From Cytophagaceae bacterium (GTDB taxonomy: Bacteria > Bacteroidota > Bacteroidia > Cytophagales > Spirosomataceae): 57,607 bases of DNA. The translations under genes and the position numbers were made by a program. Below are positions 1 through 9,368 of the stretch, piece by piece. Numbering within the stretch: the stretch's first letter is position 1; every line of letters starts with the position of its first letter. The notes under the pieces were generated by a model that was not told the origin of the DNA, ran no database searches, and saw nothing but the letters and a program-made list of their open reading frames with translations. The stretch lies in assembly GCA_947464595.1 (NCBI GenBank), contig CANHXO010000002.1, positions 1 to 57,607 on the forward strand, in the 5' to 3' direction.

Positions 1-111
1 AAAAACAATAAATGCAGGAGAATTTCTCCTAAAAATATAGTTTTCAAACAGTCTAATGCCAAAAGCTATCAAATTCAATAAAATTTAATTTAGATTAATA
101 AAAACTTAAAA

Positions 112-1263
112 GTGGAAATAAAAATTAATAGCAAGTATCCTTCTGTCTACGATTTACGACAAAAAGCAGAGAAAAAAATTCCAAGATTCGCATTTGAATA
201 CTTGGATGGTGGCTGTAATGAGGATGTGAATCTTCATAAGAACACCTCTGATATTCGTGAAGTGGAACTTTTGCCCTATTATTTAAAAAATCACACAAAG
301 TCCGATATGAAAACAGAGTTGTTCGGACATACGTATGATGCTCCTTTTGGTATCGCCCCTGTGGGACTACAAGGATTAATGTGGCCCAACGCCCCAGAGA
401 TTTTAGCTAAGGCTGCATTTGATCATAATATACCTTTTATTTTGAGTACGGTTACAACTAGTAGTATAGAAAGGATAGCCGAGATTACAGAGGGGCGCTC
501 CTGGTTTCAGCTGTACCACCCTACCGAAGACAGGATGAGAGATGCAATTATAAAAAGAGCGGAATCTGCAGGTTGCCCGGTATTGGTCATTCTTTGCGAT
601 GTGCCTTCTTTTGGTTTTAGACCGAGGGATATAAGGAATGGGCTTGCTATGCCTCCCAAAATGTCAGTTAAAAATATCCTCCAAATATTGACTAAATGGG
701 AATGGGCTTTAAAGACTTTAGTGCATGGACAACCCAGTTTTGAAACGTTAAAACCCTATATGCCCAAAAATCTGGATCTGAAACAATTGGGCAATTTTAT
801 GAATCAAACTTTCTCAGGAAGGTTGAATGAGGAGAAAATAAAGCCCATTCGGGATATGTGGAAAGGTAAATTGGTACTCAAAGGAGTATCCAATGAAGCG
901 GACGCAGAAGTAGCGGTTCGATTGGGCCTGGATGGGATCATCGTATCCAATCATGGGGGAAGACAATTGGATGCGGGGGAATCGACGATAAAACCTTTGG
1001 TCCGTATAGCTAAAGAATACGGAGACCAAATAAAGGTGATGATGGACAGCGGACTCCGTTCTGGACCTGATATAGCCAGGACATTAGCATCCGGTGCCGC
1101 CTTTACTTTTATGGGTCGTTCATTTATGTACGGGGTAGCGGCATTGGGGTCCGAAGGAGGCAATCATACTATATCATTATTAAAAACAGAGTTGCAGCAA
1201 GTTATGGAACAAATTTGTTGTGAAAATGTGCAAGATTTCCCTCATTATTTAATAAAAAAGTGA
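112..1263 (+). CDS. FMN-dependent alpha-hydroxy-acid oxidase/dehydrogenase
   Basis: Likely oxidises an L-2-hydroxy acid (lactate, glycolate or a sugar-derived acid) to the 2-keto acid in the cytoplasm; it has no signal peptide. The 383-residue protein matches the TIM-barrel FMN family: FEYLDGG near residues 28-34, a lysine in VLKGVS near 257, the active-site block SNHGGRQLD (His281, Arg284) and the phosphate-binding GLRSGPDIARTL and FMGRSF segments near 314-337. Length is normal for the family. The start is a GTG, chosen because the N-terminus then lines up with family members. It heads a + strand cluster with a sugar permease and ThuA-like genes, so the substrate may be a sugar acid. The exact substrate cannot be read from the sequence. 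Confidence 0.88.
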   Translation: MEIKINSKYPSVYDLRQKAEKKIPRFAFEYLDGGCNEDVNLHKNTSDIREVELLPYYLKNHTKSDMKTELFGHTYDAPFGIAPVGLQGLMWPNAPEILAKAAFDHNIPFILSTVTTSSIERIAEITEGRSWFQLYHPTEDRMRDAIIKRAESAGCPVLVILCDVPSFGFRPRDIRNGLAMPPKMSVKNILQILTKWEWALKTLVHGQPSFETLKPYMPKNLDLKQLGNFMNQTFSGRLNEEKIKPIRDMWKGKLVLKGVSNEADAEVAVRLGLDGIIVSNHGGRQLDAGESTIKPLVRIAKEYGDQIKVMMDSGLRSGPDIARTLASGAAFTFMGRSFMYGVAALGSEGGNHTISLLKTELQQVMEQICCENVQDFPHYLIKK

Positions 1264-1472
1264 AAATCATCGATACTCTTTGGTCGAACAAGCTTATATA
1301 GTAAACGCTACAAAAGTGATAGAAGAAATAAAAATAAAGGTTGGGCAGTGCCATATGGGATATCCTACCTAGGAACACATGTTAAAGACTGATCATAAAT
1401 AAAAATAGGAGTTAAAATCTGTCAGAAAGATAATAATAAAAGCCTTTTGAAGGTAAAAAAAATAAAAACAAC

Positions 1473-2714
1473 ATGGAAACATCAATAAATGAGTCAAGTG
1501 CAAACAATCGAAAAATATTATTTTATGCGGGTTGTTTTGCTGTAGTAACAAATGCCTTTTCATTTAGTATACGAGCAGGTATTTTACCCCAATTAGGAAG
1601 GGAATTAACTCTTTCCGGGGAACAACTAGGATATATTAATTCCATGTGGTTCTTAGGATTCCCTATTTCTATGGTTGTTGGTGGCCTAATCTATAACAAT
1701 GTTGGAGGGAAATTAATCATGCAATTTGCTTTTTTAGCGCACACCATCGGAATTATCATGACCATATATTCTGGAAGTTATGTAGGATTACTAATTTCCA
1801 CTTTATTAATTGGCTTCGGAAATGGATGTACTGAAGCAGCTTGTAATCCATTGATTGCAGATGCATATGAAGGAAATATGATGAGTAAAATGATGAATCG
1901 TCTTCATATGTGGTTTCCTGGCGGAATTGTCATTGGAGCCTTATTGTCTAAATTCATGACTGATGGTGGATTGAGTTGGGAAACCCAGATTTGGATCATC
2001 ATGATTCCTACGCTTATCTATGGTTATTTATTCTTCGGTAAGTCCTGGCCTAAAGCAAAAACTCAAGAGGAGAGTTCATTGGCTGATAATCTTAAAGCAA
2101 TGGTCACTCCATTATTTATTTTCATGTTGGTGTGTATGGTATTAACCGCGATTACTGAATTTGGACCTCAGCAATGGGTTGGATTGATACTTGCAAAAAG
2201 CGGTGCAGAACCTATGTTGATATTAGCTCTAGTAACAGGATTAATGGCAGTTGCTAGATACTTTGGTGGAGATATTGTTAAGAAATTCGATCAAACTGGA
2301 GTCTTTTTAGGATCTAGTGTTTTGGCGACTATTGGTATATTTTTATTCAGTACTCAAACTGGAGGTATGGCCTATGTGGCAGCAATCTTTTATGCGTTAG
2401 GAGTTGCTTATTTCTGGCCAAACATGCTCGGATTTATAGCTGAAAAAATTCCGAGTAGTGGTGCAATCGGGTTATCTATTATTGGGGCTGTTGGCATGTT
2501 CTCATCTTCAATCTTTCAGCCAATTATTGGAAACTGGATCGATTCTGATAAGGCTGCCGCTGTAGCAAAAGGTTTGACTGGAGACGAATTGGATTTAGTT
2601 TCTGGTCAGGCTACCTTACAAACTATGACCTTATTCCCTATCCTACTTATTGCATTATTTATCATCCTTTTGTTATGGGTAAAAAAAAATAATAGAGCGG
2701 CAGGTTCGAGATAA
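1473..2714 (+). CDS. FucP-like MFS sugar permease
   Basis: Inner-membrane major facilitator, 413 residues with about 12 hydrophobic segments. The N-terminal half has MFS features such as GYINSMWFLGFPIS and GFGNGCTEAACNPL, which resemble the fucose/glucose/galactose:H+ symporter branch (FHS family). The last helix ends in a short basic tail (VKKNNRAAGSR). Probably imports a monosaccharide or sugar acid for the neighbouring hydroxy-acid oxidase and ThuA-like enzymes. It lies 209 bp after the oxidase gene. The ATG start is preceded by an A-rich leader, as is usual in Bacteroidota. Substrate is inferred from family and context only. Confidence 0.85.
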   Translation: METSINESSANNRKILFYAGCFAVVTNAFSFSIRAGILPQLGRELTLSGEQLGYINSMWFLGFPISMVVGGLIYNNVGGKLIMQFAFLAHTIGIIMTIYSGSYVGLLISTLLIGFGNGCTEAACNPLIADAYEGNMMSKMMNRLHMWFPGGIVIGALLSKFMTDGGLSWETQIWIIMIPTLIYGYLFFGKSWPKAKTQEESSLADNLKAMVTPLFIFMLVCMVLTAITEFGPQQWVGLILAKSGAEPMLILALVTGLMAVARYFGGDIVKKFDQTGVFLGSSVLATIGIFLFSTQTGGMAYVAAIFYALGVAYFWPNMLGFIAEKIPSSGAIGLSIIGAVGMFSSSIFQPIIGNWIDSDKAAAVAKGLTGDELDLVSGQATLQTMTLFPILLIALFIILLLWVKKNNRAAGSR

Positions 2715-2839
2715 TTTTAAAAATAAAATAGCGAAGAGAATAATTGATAGCGCATCATTTAAAATTATAATCAACTTTTTTCTCTTTACAAACTATGCAA
2801 TCCAACGATCATTAGTTAACATTTAAACCAAAATTTAGC

Positions 2840-3646
2840 ATGAAACCAATACCATCTTTCCCGAAAAGAAGTAATTTAAAGAGCCAATTTTTTGTTTTTT
2901 TGGTTACGACATTTAGCCTAGGCACTACGCTATTTGCCCAAACCCAGAATACATCCAAAGTCTATATGTCGACTGATCGACCGCGCGCACTGGCGTTGAT
3001 TGGAGACCGCTATCACTCATCGGTACACATCCGTAATGGCCTAATGGGTGTGCTGGCACTGGAGAACATCCCTATCGTATACATCGAAAACCATGAGGCC
3101 CTGACCCCCGAGGCCCTGAAGGAAATCGATCTGCTAATCTTCTTCAAGGACGGCAATATCTGGCCAAACGGCTATGAGGGTGGATCTGAGAAAAAATGGA
3201 TGACCGAAAAGCAGCAGAAGGCCATTTCAGACTTCGTAAATAAGGGTGGTGGATTTCTGGCACTTCATAACTCGCACGGTCTATACCCCGCGGGAGGACC
3301 CTACTACGAAATTTTTGGAGGAGACTACGGCGGACATCCAGCTCCTGAAAATTTTATGATCCGGATAGAGAACAAAGATCATCCTATTACAGCTGGAGTT
3401 GAAGACTTTAGGACCTACGATGAGCAGCACATGAGCAAATACTATGGGGATCGCGAGCACTTGCTTTTGCGCAATATCTCGGATGCAAATAAATCCGCTC
3501 CTGCCGGCTGGTGGCGGGAGATCGGAAAGGGACGATTTGTATATCTCGCGCCTGGCCATACGCCAGAGGCACTTTCACACCCAATGATGCAGTTGCTAAT
3601 TCGCAACTCACTAAGATGGCTCACACAACAAAAAACGAGTAAGTAA
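2840..3646 (+). CDS. ThuA-like domain protein, exported
   Basis: A 268-residue member of the ThuA (trehalose-utilisation) superfamily, a class-I glutamine-amidotransferase-like fold. The N-terminus is a Sec signal peptide ending near residue 33 (TTLFAQ). Family blocks: LALIGDRYHSS, a LLIFFKDG strand, KGGGFLALHNSHG (nucleophile-elbow region), GDYGGHPAP, DHPITAGVEDF, DEQH and a C-terminal LAPGHTPEAL. ThuA proteins act with sugar dehydrogenases in 3-keto-sugar metabolism in rhizobia; a periplasmic role in sugar processing is inferred here. The gene is clearly richer in GC (about 50% in sampled lines) than most of the window, which may point to transfer. It is paralogous to the ThuA gene at 5051. 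Confidence 0.82.
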   Translation: MKPIPSFPKRSNLKSQFFVFLVTTFSLGTTLFAQTQNTSKVYMSTDRPRALALIGDRYHSSVHIRNGLMGVLALENIPIVYIENHEALTPEALKEIDLLIFFKDGNIWPNGYEGGSEKKWMTEKQQKAISDFVNKGGGFLALHNSHGLYPAGGPYYEIFGGDYGGHPAPENFMIRIENKDHPITAGVEDFRTYDEQHMSKYYGDREHLLLRNISDANKSAPAGWWREIGKGRFVYLAPGHTPEALSHPMMQLLIRNSLRWLTQQKTSK

Positions 3647-3661
3647 ATCGAAGAAATAATC

Positions 3662-4864
3662 ATGTTTATGAAAAAAAATGGGATAAAAACCATGCAAAAA
3701 AATAGCATTGACGCTATCCAGCAAAAAAGATATCGTGATCAAAATGGGCTTGGGGTTTTATTAAATCATGCAAGGCATTTGGTTACTATTGTAGGACTAG
3801 GTTTCCTATTGACCTTAATTTGTGTAAGTCAAGGTTCTTCGCAAACTCAGGTCCAACAAGGGCCCTGGCCTTCGTCCGCTTGGTCGAAAGCAAAGCCGGA
3901 AGCTGTAGGAATGAATAGCGATGCATTAAAAGAAGCGGAACAAATATATCCACGAATTTTCCCCAGCGGCTATAGCTTACTGGTAATTCGACACGGAAAA
4001 ATAGTTTCTGAGTCTTACTTTCACGGTCAAACTGCAGAGACTTCCAACCATATTTTTTCAATTACAAAAACATTTTCTGCGACACTTTTAGGTATTGCGG
4101 CAAAACAGGGCTGGATAAATGGTGTACATCAGCGCGTGGCCGATTTATTACCCGAATATCCGATTCACCCAAAGTTAGCAGCCTTAACACTTGAAGACGT
4201 ATTGACACACCGCTCGGGTGTGAAAAGTAATAGAACTGTTTCAGACATAAGCCTATTCCTTAAAGATGAGCCCCAATCGGTACCCGGTACAGTCTTTGAG
4301 TACAGTAACTATGCGCCCAATTTGATCACTGCAATTCTGGACAGAATAGCAAAAAAAGGGGTAGCAGGAGATGCTAAGGACGTTCCAGCCTTGGCCAAAA
4401 AGTATCTATTCGGACCTCTTGGGATTAACGTTAGTGAATGGACTAAGGGTCCAAAGGGGCTTCCAGAAGGCGGAAACGGCTTATATATGACCTCTAGGGA
4501 TATGGCCCGTCTTGGTCATTTAATGCTGCGAGATGGGTATTGGGAAGACCAACAATTACTACCGATTGGTTGGATAAAAGAAGCCTCCCAACTTCGAGCA
4601 GAATTCGATCGTGAGAAAGGTTATGGATATTTGAATTGGGTTCGAAATCGCCCTGACCTGTTGAAGATTGGTGCTGTCAATCAAAGCGTTAAAGGCTACT
4701 TTGCTTATGGACACCGTGGACAATTTATCGGCGTATACCCCGAGTTAGATCTTTTAGTCATCACGATGGCCGATGCGACCGACGCCACACGAGACACATT
4801 TTTCGTACCCGATTTACTGCATGACTATGTCCGTCGATTTATTTTTCCAGCGATTACCCAATAA
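3662..4864 (+). CDS. Beta-lactamase-fold serine hydrolase, exported
   Basis: A 400-residue class-C beta-lactamase/esterase-type hydrolase. The catalytic SxxK motif is SITK (residues 133-136), the YxN motif is YSN (214-216), and a GHRGQ block near 350 takes the place of the KTG motif. A hydrophobic segment at about 40-60 follows a charged N-terminus, so the protein is probably exported or membrane-anchored. The annotated start may be too early: ATGs at 3668 and 3692 are alternatives. It begins 15 bp after the ThuA gene and probably shares its transcript. Members of this family hydrolyse esters, amides or D-amino-acid peptides; it should not be assumed to confer antibiotic resistance. Confidence 0.83.
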   Translation: MFMKKNGIKTMQKNSIDAIQQKRYRDQNGLGVLLNHARHLVTIVGLGFLLTLICVSQGSSQTQVQQGPWPSSAWSKAKPEAVGMNSDALKEAEQIYPRIFPSGYSLLVIRHGKIVSESYFHGQTAETSNHIFSITKTFSATLLGIAAKQGWINGVHQRVADLLPEYPIHPKLAALTLEDVLTHRSGVKSNRTVSDISLFLKDEPQSVPGTVFEYSNYAPNLITAILDRIAKKGVAGDAKDVPALAKKYLFGPLGINVSEWTKGPKGLPEGGNGLYMTSRDMARLGHLMLRDGYWEDQQLLPIGWIKEASQLRAEFDREKGYGYLNWVRNRPDLLKIGAVNQSVKGYFAYGHRGQFIGVYPELDLLVITMADATDATRDTFFVPDLLHDYVRRFIFPAITQ

Positions 4865-5050
4865 GACAATTCGATGGTAAAGATCAACGACATTTCTAAG
4901 CTAAAGTCTCTTAGGACCCAGTGATGATTTCACTTTAAGACAAAATAAAACCCTATGTTAAAGCAAAGGGCTAATCGATTTAATCACAATACGTAGGTAA
5001 GTTTTTATGAAATAAATGTATCAATCAGTTAACTTTAAACATAATACCGT

Positions 5051-5956
5051 ATGAAGAAAATACCACTTTTACCAAAAAAGGGCATCAGCAGGAGATCAGC
5101 CATCTGGTCAATCGCTGGACTAACTACAGGGGTAATTGCTACCCCAATGGCTTTTGCTTTAGAGAAAGCCCCAGAGAAAGCACCTATATTTGCACTAATT
5201 GGGGATCACTATCATAACTCCGAATACATACGCACGATGCTCAACCGAGACATTATCAACGGCCTCGGTATACCAGTCAAGATGACTGACGATTACACAT
5301 CGCTTAACGCTGAGACTTTAAAGAATTACAAGATGCTAATCGTCCATCGAGACGGTCGCATTTTTCCGAATGGCTTTGGTCCCATCGGTGGAGAAAAAGG
5401 AACCGTAGTAGAAGTCGCTGGAGAAAAAATATCTGTCGTTAGCGAGCCGTCGCTGAAACCCTCTACGGGCCAAATGACGGCCTGGATGCAACCACACCAA
5501 GGTAAGGCAGTCCGTGATTTTGTTCAGAACGGAGGTTCGGCGCTGTTCTTCCACAATGTTACTGATGTAGGAAGTAGTAATAAAGACTTTCGTGACGTCC
5601 TTGGCTGCGCCTATGCAGGCCATCCTGCCATACGGCCATTCAAGGTTAAGGTGAAAAGATCTGATCATCCAATTATGGAGGGGATTACTGACTTTATTGT
5701 CACTGACGAGCAGCATTTTATGTATTATGATAAGGACCCAAAACATATTTTGATGGAGTCCGTAAATGAGGATGGTCTCCGACATAGTAATAATGGTCAG
5801 GACATGGGAACGACGGCTCCTGCAGTTTGGGCCTATGAATATGGAAAAGGCCGAATTTGTTATTTGGAACCAGGTCATCTGCTTACTGCTCATTGGAACC
5901 CGATGTACCAGAAATTAAAGCAAAATGCTGTCCGCTGGTTGCTCAGACAGAGTTAA
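5051..5956 (+). CDS. ThuA-like domain protein with Tat signal
   Basis: A second ThuA-superfamily protein, 301 residues. The N-terminus carries a twin-arginine motif (ISRRSAIW, residues 13-20) followed by a hydrophobic stretch ending in MAFA, suggesting folded export by Tat. Core blocks follow: FALIGDHYHNSEYIR, MLIVHRDGRIFPNGF, GGSALFFHNVTD, GHPAIRPF, DHPIMEGI, TDEQHF and LEPGHLL. It differs from the 2840 protein by an insertion at about 115-145. Use of a different export route from its paralogue is notable. Role is inferred as periplasmic modification of an oxidised sugar, by analogy to ThuA. Confidence 0.8.
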   Translation: MKKIPLLPKKGISRRSAIWSIAGLTTGVIATPMAFALEKAPEKAPIFALIGDHYHNSEYIRTMLNRDIINGLGIPVKMTDDYTSLNAETLKNYKMLIVHRDGRIFPNGFGPIGGEKGTVVEVAGEKISVVSEPSLKPSTGQMTAWMQPHQGKAVRDFVQNGGSALFFHNVTDVGSSNKDFRDVLGCAYAGHPAIRPFKVKVKRSDHPIMEGITDFIVTDEQHFMYYDKDPKHILMESVNEDGLRHSNNGQDMGTTAPAVWAYEYGKGRICYLEPGHLLTAHWNPMYQKLKQNAVRWLLRQS

Positions 5957-6184
5957 TCAAACGCTGATAGGGCTACTGAAACAAACTATTCTAAACGCAA
6001 ACCTATCCGCCAGTCCTACTTTGAGGGAAAATAGGAAAGTGATGCTTTATCAAATCGTGCTCGGGAGGTTGGAACCTTAGGAGTACCAAAGATGAAGCAG
6101 AAGAATCGAAACTCGATGCGATAGCTTATGCGGCACAGAAATGTATAGAAAAAAGTAAAAATAATTCATTTAACTACTGATAAC

Positions 6185-7339
6185 ATGAAGGAAACGAACA
6201 TAAAATACCTTTTCGTTGGGAGTTATACAGGATATGAGCCAGGACAGCTTGGCTGGGTGGGCTCAAAGCAACCAGGAGAAGGAATCCTCTCCTTCGCATT
6301 TGATAGTTCGGATGGCTCTATTGCGCCAACAGGCAAGATTATCAAGCAAGATTCACCGACATGGCTGGAGATTCACCCTAATCGGCGATTTCTTGTTGCT
6401 ACACATGAACTTTCCTCCCATACCGGTATACCAGCGGGTGTCGGATTTTTGACTTCATACAAAATTCTGCCCGGCGGAGAGCTCGAAAAGATATGCACCC
6501 AGCCGACTTTTGGCCGTGGTAATACGTGTGTAACATTTGACCAAACTGGGCGTTTCTTACTCGTAACAAGGTATTGGGAGGGCGGCATCTCGGTATTAAG
6601 GTTCGACCCTGATACCGGAATGATCGGAGCAGTTACTGCTCGACCAGATTACACAGGCACCGGACCAGTCCCCATTCGTCAGGCAATGTCACATCCCCAC
6701 GGTATTCATGCCGACCCGAGAACAAACTTGGTATATGTGATGGATTTAGGTACAGATACGGTACATCAGCATGTCCTTGATCTAAATACGGGCTTACTGA
6801 CGCCGCAAGGTGATGTGAAATTAAGCCCGGGGAGTGGTCCGCGTGGCATCAATTTCCACCCTTCGCTAAGGGTGGCCTACGTAAATTGCGAGCTTGACGG
6901 AACTGCCGTAGTGTGTGACATAGATAATGAAAAAGGACTGTTGCCGGTGCAAATTGTACGCTGCTATCCGGAAGACTTCGTGGCACGCGGCAATCCAGAA
7001 AATCTCGGTAAGGCTGATTTTTGGGGAGCCGAAGGCTGCTTGTCGGCCGACGGATTGCACTATTATTATATCTGTCGGGTCCACCAGAGCATAGCCATTT
7101 TCTCCGTGGGACTTGACGACGGTAAACTGACTTTTTCAAGCCGATGTGCACTTGCTTCTAATTCGAATGCGCGCAACCTTAGCATCGATCCGAGTGGCAA
7201 GTATTTACTTGTAGCGAGCCAGGACGCTAACTGTGTCGAATGTTTCCGTATTGACTTGAGAACCGGATCACTCGAACTTGCGCACACTCAGTACGCCCCT
7301 TGTGCTGCCGACATCGCATTCTCTCCTCTCCAAACATAG
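6185..7339 (+). CDS. Seven-bladed beta-propeller lactonase family protein
   Basis: A 384-residue member of the lactonase family related to 6-phosphogluconolactonase (Pgl/YbhE type). Typical features are the opening strand FVGSYTG, repeated propeller strands such as GILSFAFD, MSHPHGIHADPR, GSGPRGINFHP and SANARNLSIDPSG-like blades, and the closing CAADIAFSPL. No signal peptide is visible, so it is probably cytoplasmic. Such enzymes open sugar lactones, which would fit a cluster that oxidises sugars. The gene is GC-rich (about 50% in sampled lines) compared with the rest of the window. Substrate cannot be determined. Confidence 0.8.
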   Translation: MKETNIKYLFVGSYTGYEPGQLGWVGSKQPGEGILSFAFDSSDGSIAPTGKIIKQDSPTWLEIHPNRRFLVATHELSSHTGIPAGVGFLTSYKILPGGELEKICTQPTFGRGNTCVTFDQTGRFLLVTRYWEGGISVLRFDPDTGMIGAVTARPDYTGTGPVPIRQAMSHPHGIHADPRTNLVYVMDLGTDTVHQHVLDLNTGLLTPQGDVKLSPGSGPRGINFHPSLRVAYVNCELDGTAVVCDIDNEKGLLPVQIVRCYPEDFVARGNPENLGKADFWGAEGCLSADGLHYYYICRVHQSIAIFSVGLDDGKLTFSSRCALASNSNARNLSIDPSGKYLLVASQDANCVECFRIDLRTGSLELAHTQYAPCAADIAFSPLQT

Positions 7340-7385
7340 GGTTTATGCCCATAATTTATAATTAAACACGATAATCAACGTGACT

Positions 7386-8552
7386 CTACCGAATCATCAC
7401 TTCCCAATATCGGGTACGTTTAGAGCTTCCTTCGGGCCCTTCAACCTCTAAAGTAATCACTTTACGTACCCCATTTTGCTTAAATGAATGAATCGGATTT
7501 TGTTCCGTTGAGGTTTCACCATGGCCAAAATCCCATTTCCATTTTTTTATCGATCCAATGGATTCATCTTTGAAAGCTACTATTCCTTTTTCCTCGTCGA
7601 TAACTTTGAACGTCCATGCTGCCTTGATGGGCTCCAAAAATTCTTTTTCCAAAGGCATTAATTGAAATGAGCAAAGGTATGAGGCATTGCTTACCATTTT
7701 GGTATTATGAGAGAGATTGACATGGCCTTCTCTTTCGCCCCCATCAAAATCCAATATTGACCATGAGAGTCCGATAACCTTATTTTCCTTTAGTTCAGAT
7801 TCTACCGCCCTTTGCGGGCCTTCGTACGGAGCATAGTCATATGGAGTAATCCATCCTTCCAAAATCAAAGTACCGCTTTCGCCATGTTTAAAATTGTATG
7901 AATAGGCTTGATTTGCACGCGGAAACTCGGATATCCAAGGTTGGTTACCCCACACCAATACCCATGCATTGTTTACTGGGGGTGTGAAAATATGGTAATT
8001 CTGTGCATGTACCCCACTAAAGTTAAAATGATTTTCGATATAGGAAGGGCTTTGGGGTTGCCATTTTACCTTGGCAGGATCATATAGAGGATTTTGAATA
8101 AATGGACCACCTGACAAATCTCCATCCACGACTAATTCAAAAATATCGTTCAAATATCCTTCGGGATTGAAACGTTTAAAATCCCAAAAATTATCATAGG
8201 CCTCGTAAAGAAAATAGATACGATTCAATCCCTTTACCCAACCAATTTTCACTTTTACATCGAGATCTTTAGGGTCGATATGCGTGCCTATACCATCTTC
8301 TGTATCATTTAAAAGATCTGTTCCATACGTATAGTTTTTAGGCACCATTTCCCAATCACTTTTGTCACCGTCGATTCGTGGCATTTGATTTCTGGGAAAT
8401 TGAAAGATTTGGAACATTTTCCCATTTCTTGCCATGCTGTATGTTGGAGTAGGCTGGCCATTCGTATCCAATGTATTTCCTACTAATAGTAAAAGAATAA
8501 TCAACCAAGCCATATTGCTTTTCTGGTGGTTAAAATTGATTTTATTTTTCAT
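7386..8552 (-). CDS. Secreted CBM9/DOMON-like and PKD-domain protein
   Basis: A 388-residue exported protein with a signal peptide (hydrophobic AWLIILLLLVGN, then NGQ). The region at about 45-290 starts with PRIDGDKSDWE and includes FELVVDGDLSGG, which resembles family 9 carbohydrate-binding/DOMON-like sandwich domains seen in sugar-binding secreted proteins. The last ~75 residues form a PKD domain (FKDESIGSIKKWKWDFG, then the HSFKQNG strand). No catalytic motif is seen. It is convergent with the lactonase gene 46 bp away. A role in binding extracellular glycan is inferred. Confidence 0.6.
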   Translation of the reverse strand: MKNKINFNHQKSNMAWLIILLLLVGNTLDTNGQPTPTYSMARNGKMFQIFQFPRNQMPRIDGDKSDWEMVPKNYTYGTDLLNDTEDGIGTHIDPKDLDVKVKIGWVKGLNRIYFLYEAYDNFWDFKRFNPEGYLNDIFELVVDGDLSGGPFIQNPLYDPAKVKWQPQSPSYIENHFNFSGVHAQNYHIFTPPVNNAWVLVWGNQPWISEFPRANQAYSYNFKHGESGTLILEGWITPYDYAPYEGPQRAVESELKENKVIGLSWSILDFDGGEREGHVNLSHNTKMVSNASYLCSFQLMPLEKEFLEPIKAAWTFKVIDEEKGIVAFKDESIGSIKKWKWDFGHGETSTEQNPIHSFKQNGVRKVITLEVEGPEGSSKRTRYWEVMIR

Positions 8553-8633
8553 ATGCGATAGATTTAATCTGCATTTTTATGGTTTGTTATTTATAGTTCT
8601 TGTTCGGAAAATTACTCTTTTTTTTTAATAAGC

Positions 8634-8656
8634 CCTAGCGCTCGTAATGCGCTAGG
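8634..8656. repeat. Short perfect inverted repeat
   Basis: CCTAGCGC and GCGCTAGG face each other across a 7-nt loop between the divergent 7386 and 8778 genes. No U-run follows on either strand, so it is not an intrinsic terminator. It could be an operator or a palindromic repeat. Confidence 0.45.
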
Positions 8657-8711
8657 TACGTACTCGACTCAATGCCTGTCACCGCTATCCTCATTATATA
8701 TCAATGATGTA

Positions 8712-8719
8712 TAGGTTTG
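8712..8719 (+). promoter_or_regulatory. Candidate -7 promoter element TAGGTTTG
   Basis: Matches the Bacteroidota -7 consensus TAnnTTTG about 58 bp before the Crp/Fnr start. No convincing -33 TTTG is seen at the expected distance, so confidence is low. Confidence 0.25.
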
Positions 8720-8777
8720 CTTATTCCAGATAAAATTTTCAATTTTATAACGATTGAACTAGCATTGAAACAAAACC

Positions 8778-9365
8778 ATGAAATTATCTGAGCGACTAGC
8801 TAAAAGCCCCTATTTTTTCAAAGGCAGCCATTCTTTGTTTTTTGATTGGTTTTTAAAATTAGTCTTTTCCAAAAAAGTCAACAAAGGGGAATTCATTATT
8901 GAAGCAGGAGAAATTTGCGACAAACTATTTTACATTGAAAAAGGGCTTATAAGAATCTATCGTATCGAAGGAGAAAAAGAGATTACCACTTGGTTTACCA
9001 AAGAAGGTGATTTTGTTACCACTGTCAATAGCTTTCATTTTGGCCAACCCTCCAAAGAATATTTTGAGGCCATCGAAGATTCAGTGATTTATTATATCAA
9101 CAAAAAATCTTATTTGTATTTAGTTGAGCTGAGTACCAACTTTGCAAAATTTTCCATTCATGAGCTTTTTAATAATTTATGTGAGTACCAAAATCAATGT
9201 GAATTTTTAAGAACATTGTCAGCCCCTGACCGATTAAAGTATGTTGAAAAGGAGTATCCCTATTTACTCAAGAGGGTTAAAAACAAATATTTATGCTCAT
9301 TTTTAAATATAGAAGCTACCTACCTATCGAAACTGCTCAATCAGAAAGATGTGGAAATTGAATAA
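8778..9365 (+). CDS. Crp/Fnr-family transcriptional regulator
   Basis: A 195-residue one-component regulator. Residues about 25-115 form a cyclic-nucleotide-binding-type beta roll (GEFIIEAGEICDKLFYIEKG, then KEGDFV), and the C-terminal ~50 residues hold a winged helix (LCSFLNIEATYLSKLL as the recognition region), as in many short Bacteroidota Crp-like proteins. There is no cysteine cluster of the FNR type in the N-terminus. The gene is monocistronic and ends directly at a hairpin. Ligand and targets are unknown; it may control the divergent CBM9/PKD gene or the upstream catabolic cluster. Confidence 0.82.
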   Translation: MKLSERLAKSPYFFKGSHSLFFDWFLKLVFSKKVNKGEFIIEAGEICDKLFYIEKGLIRIYRIEGEKEITTWFTKEGDFVTTVNSFHFGQPSKEYFEAIEDSVIYYINKKSYLYLVELSTNFAKFSIHELFNNLCEYQNQCEFLRTLSAPDRLKYVEKEYPYLLKRVKNKYLCSFLNIEATYLSKLLNQKDVEIE

Positions 9366-9368
9366 AAA

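Noticed and set aside
1264-1392. In-frame extension of 42 codons after the hydroxy-acid oxidase stop
   Set aside because: The protein is complete at its stop by family length, and the extra stretch has no recognisable end or codon bias.
3662-4864. Beta-lactamase-fold gene as an antibiotic-resistance gene
   Set aside because: SxxK/YxN/HxG describe the broad serine hydrolase family; the sugar-catabolic context gives no support for resistance.
5336-5893. 185-residue frame on the opposite strand of the Tat-signal ThuA gene
   Set aside because: It is a shadow of the ThuA coding frame with no family features.
8634-8656. Inverted repeat as terminator of the 7386 gene
   Set aside because: It lies upstream of that gene's start, and no U-run follows on either strand.
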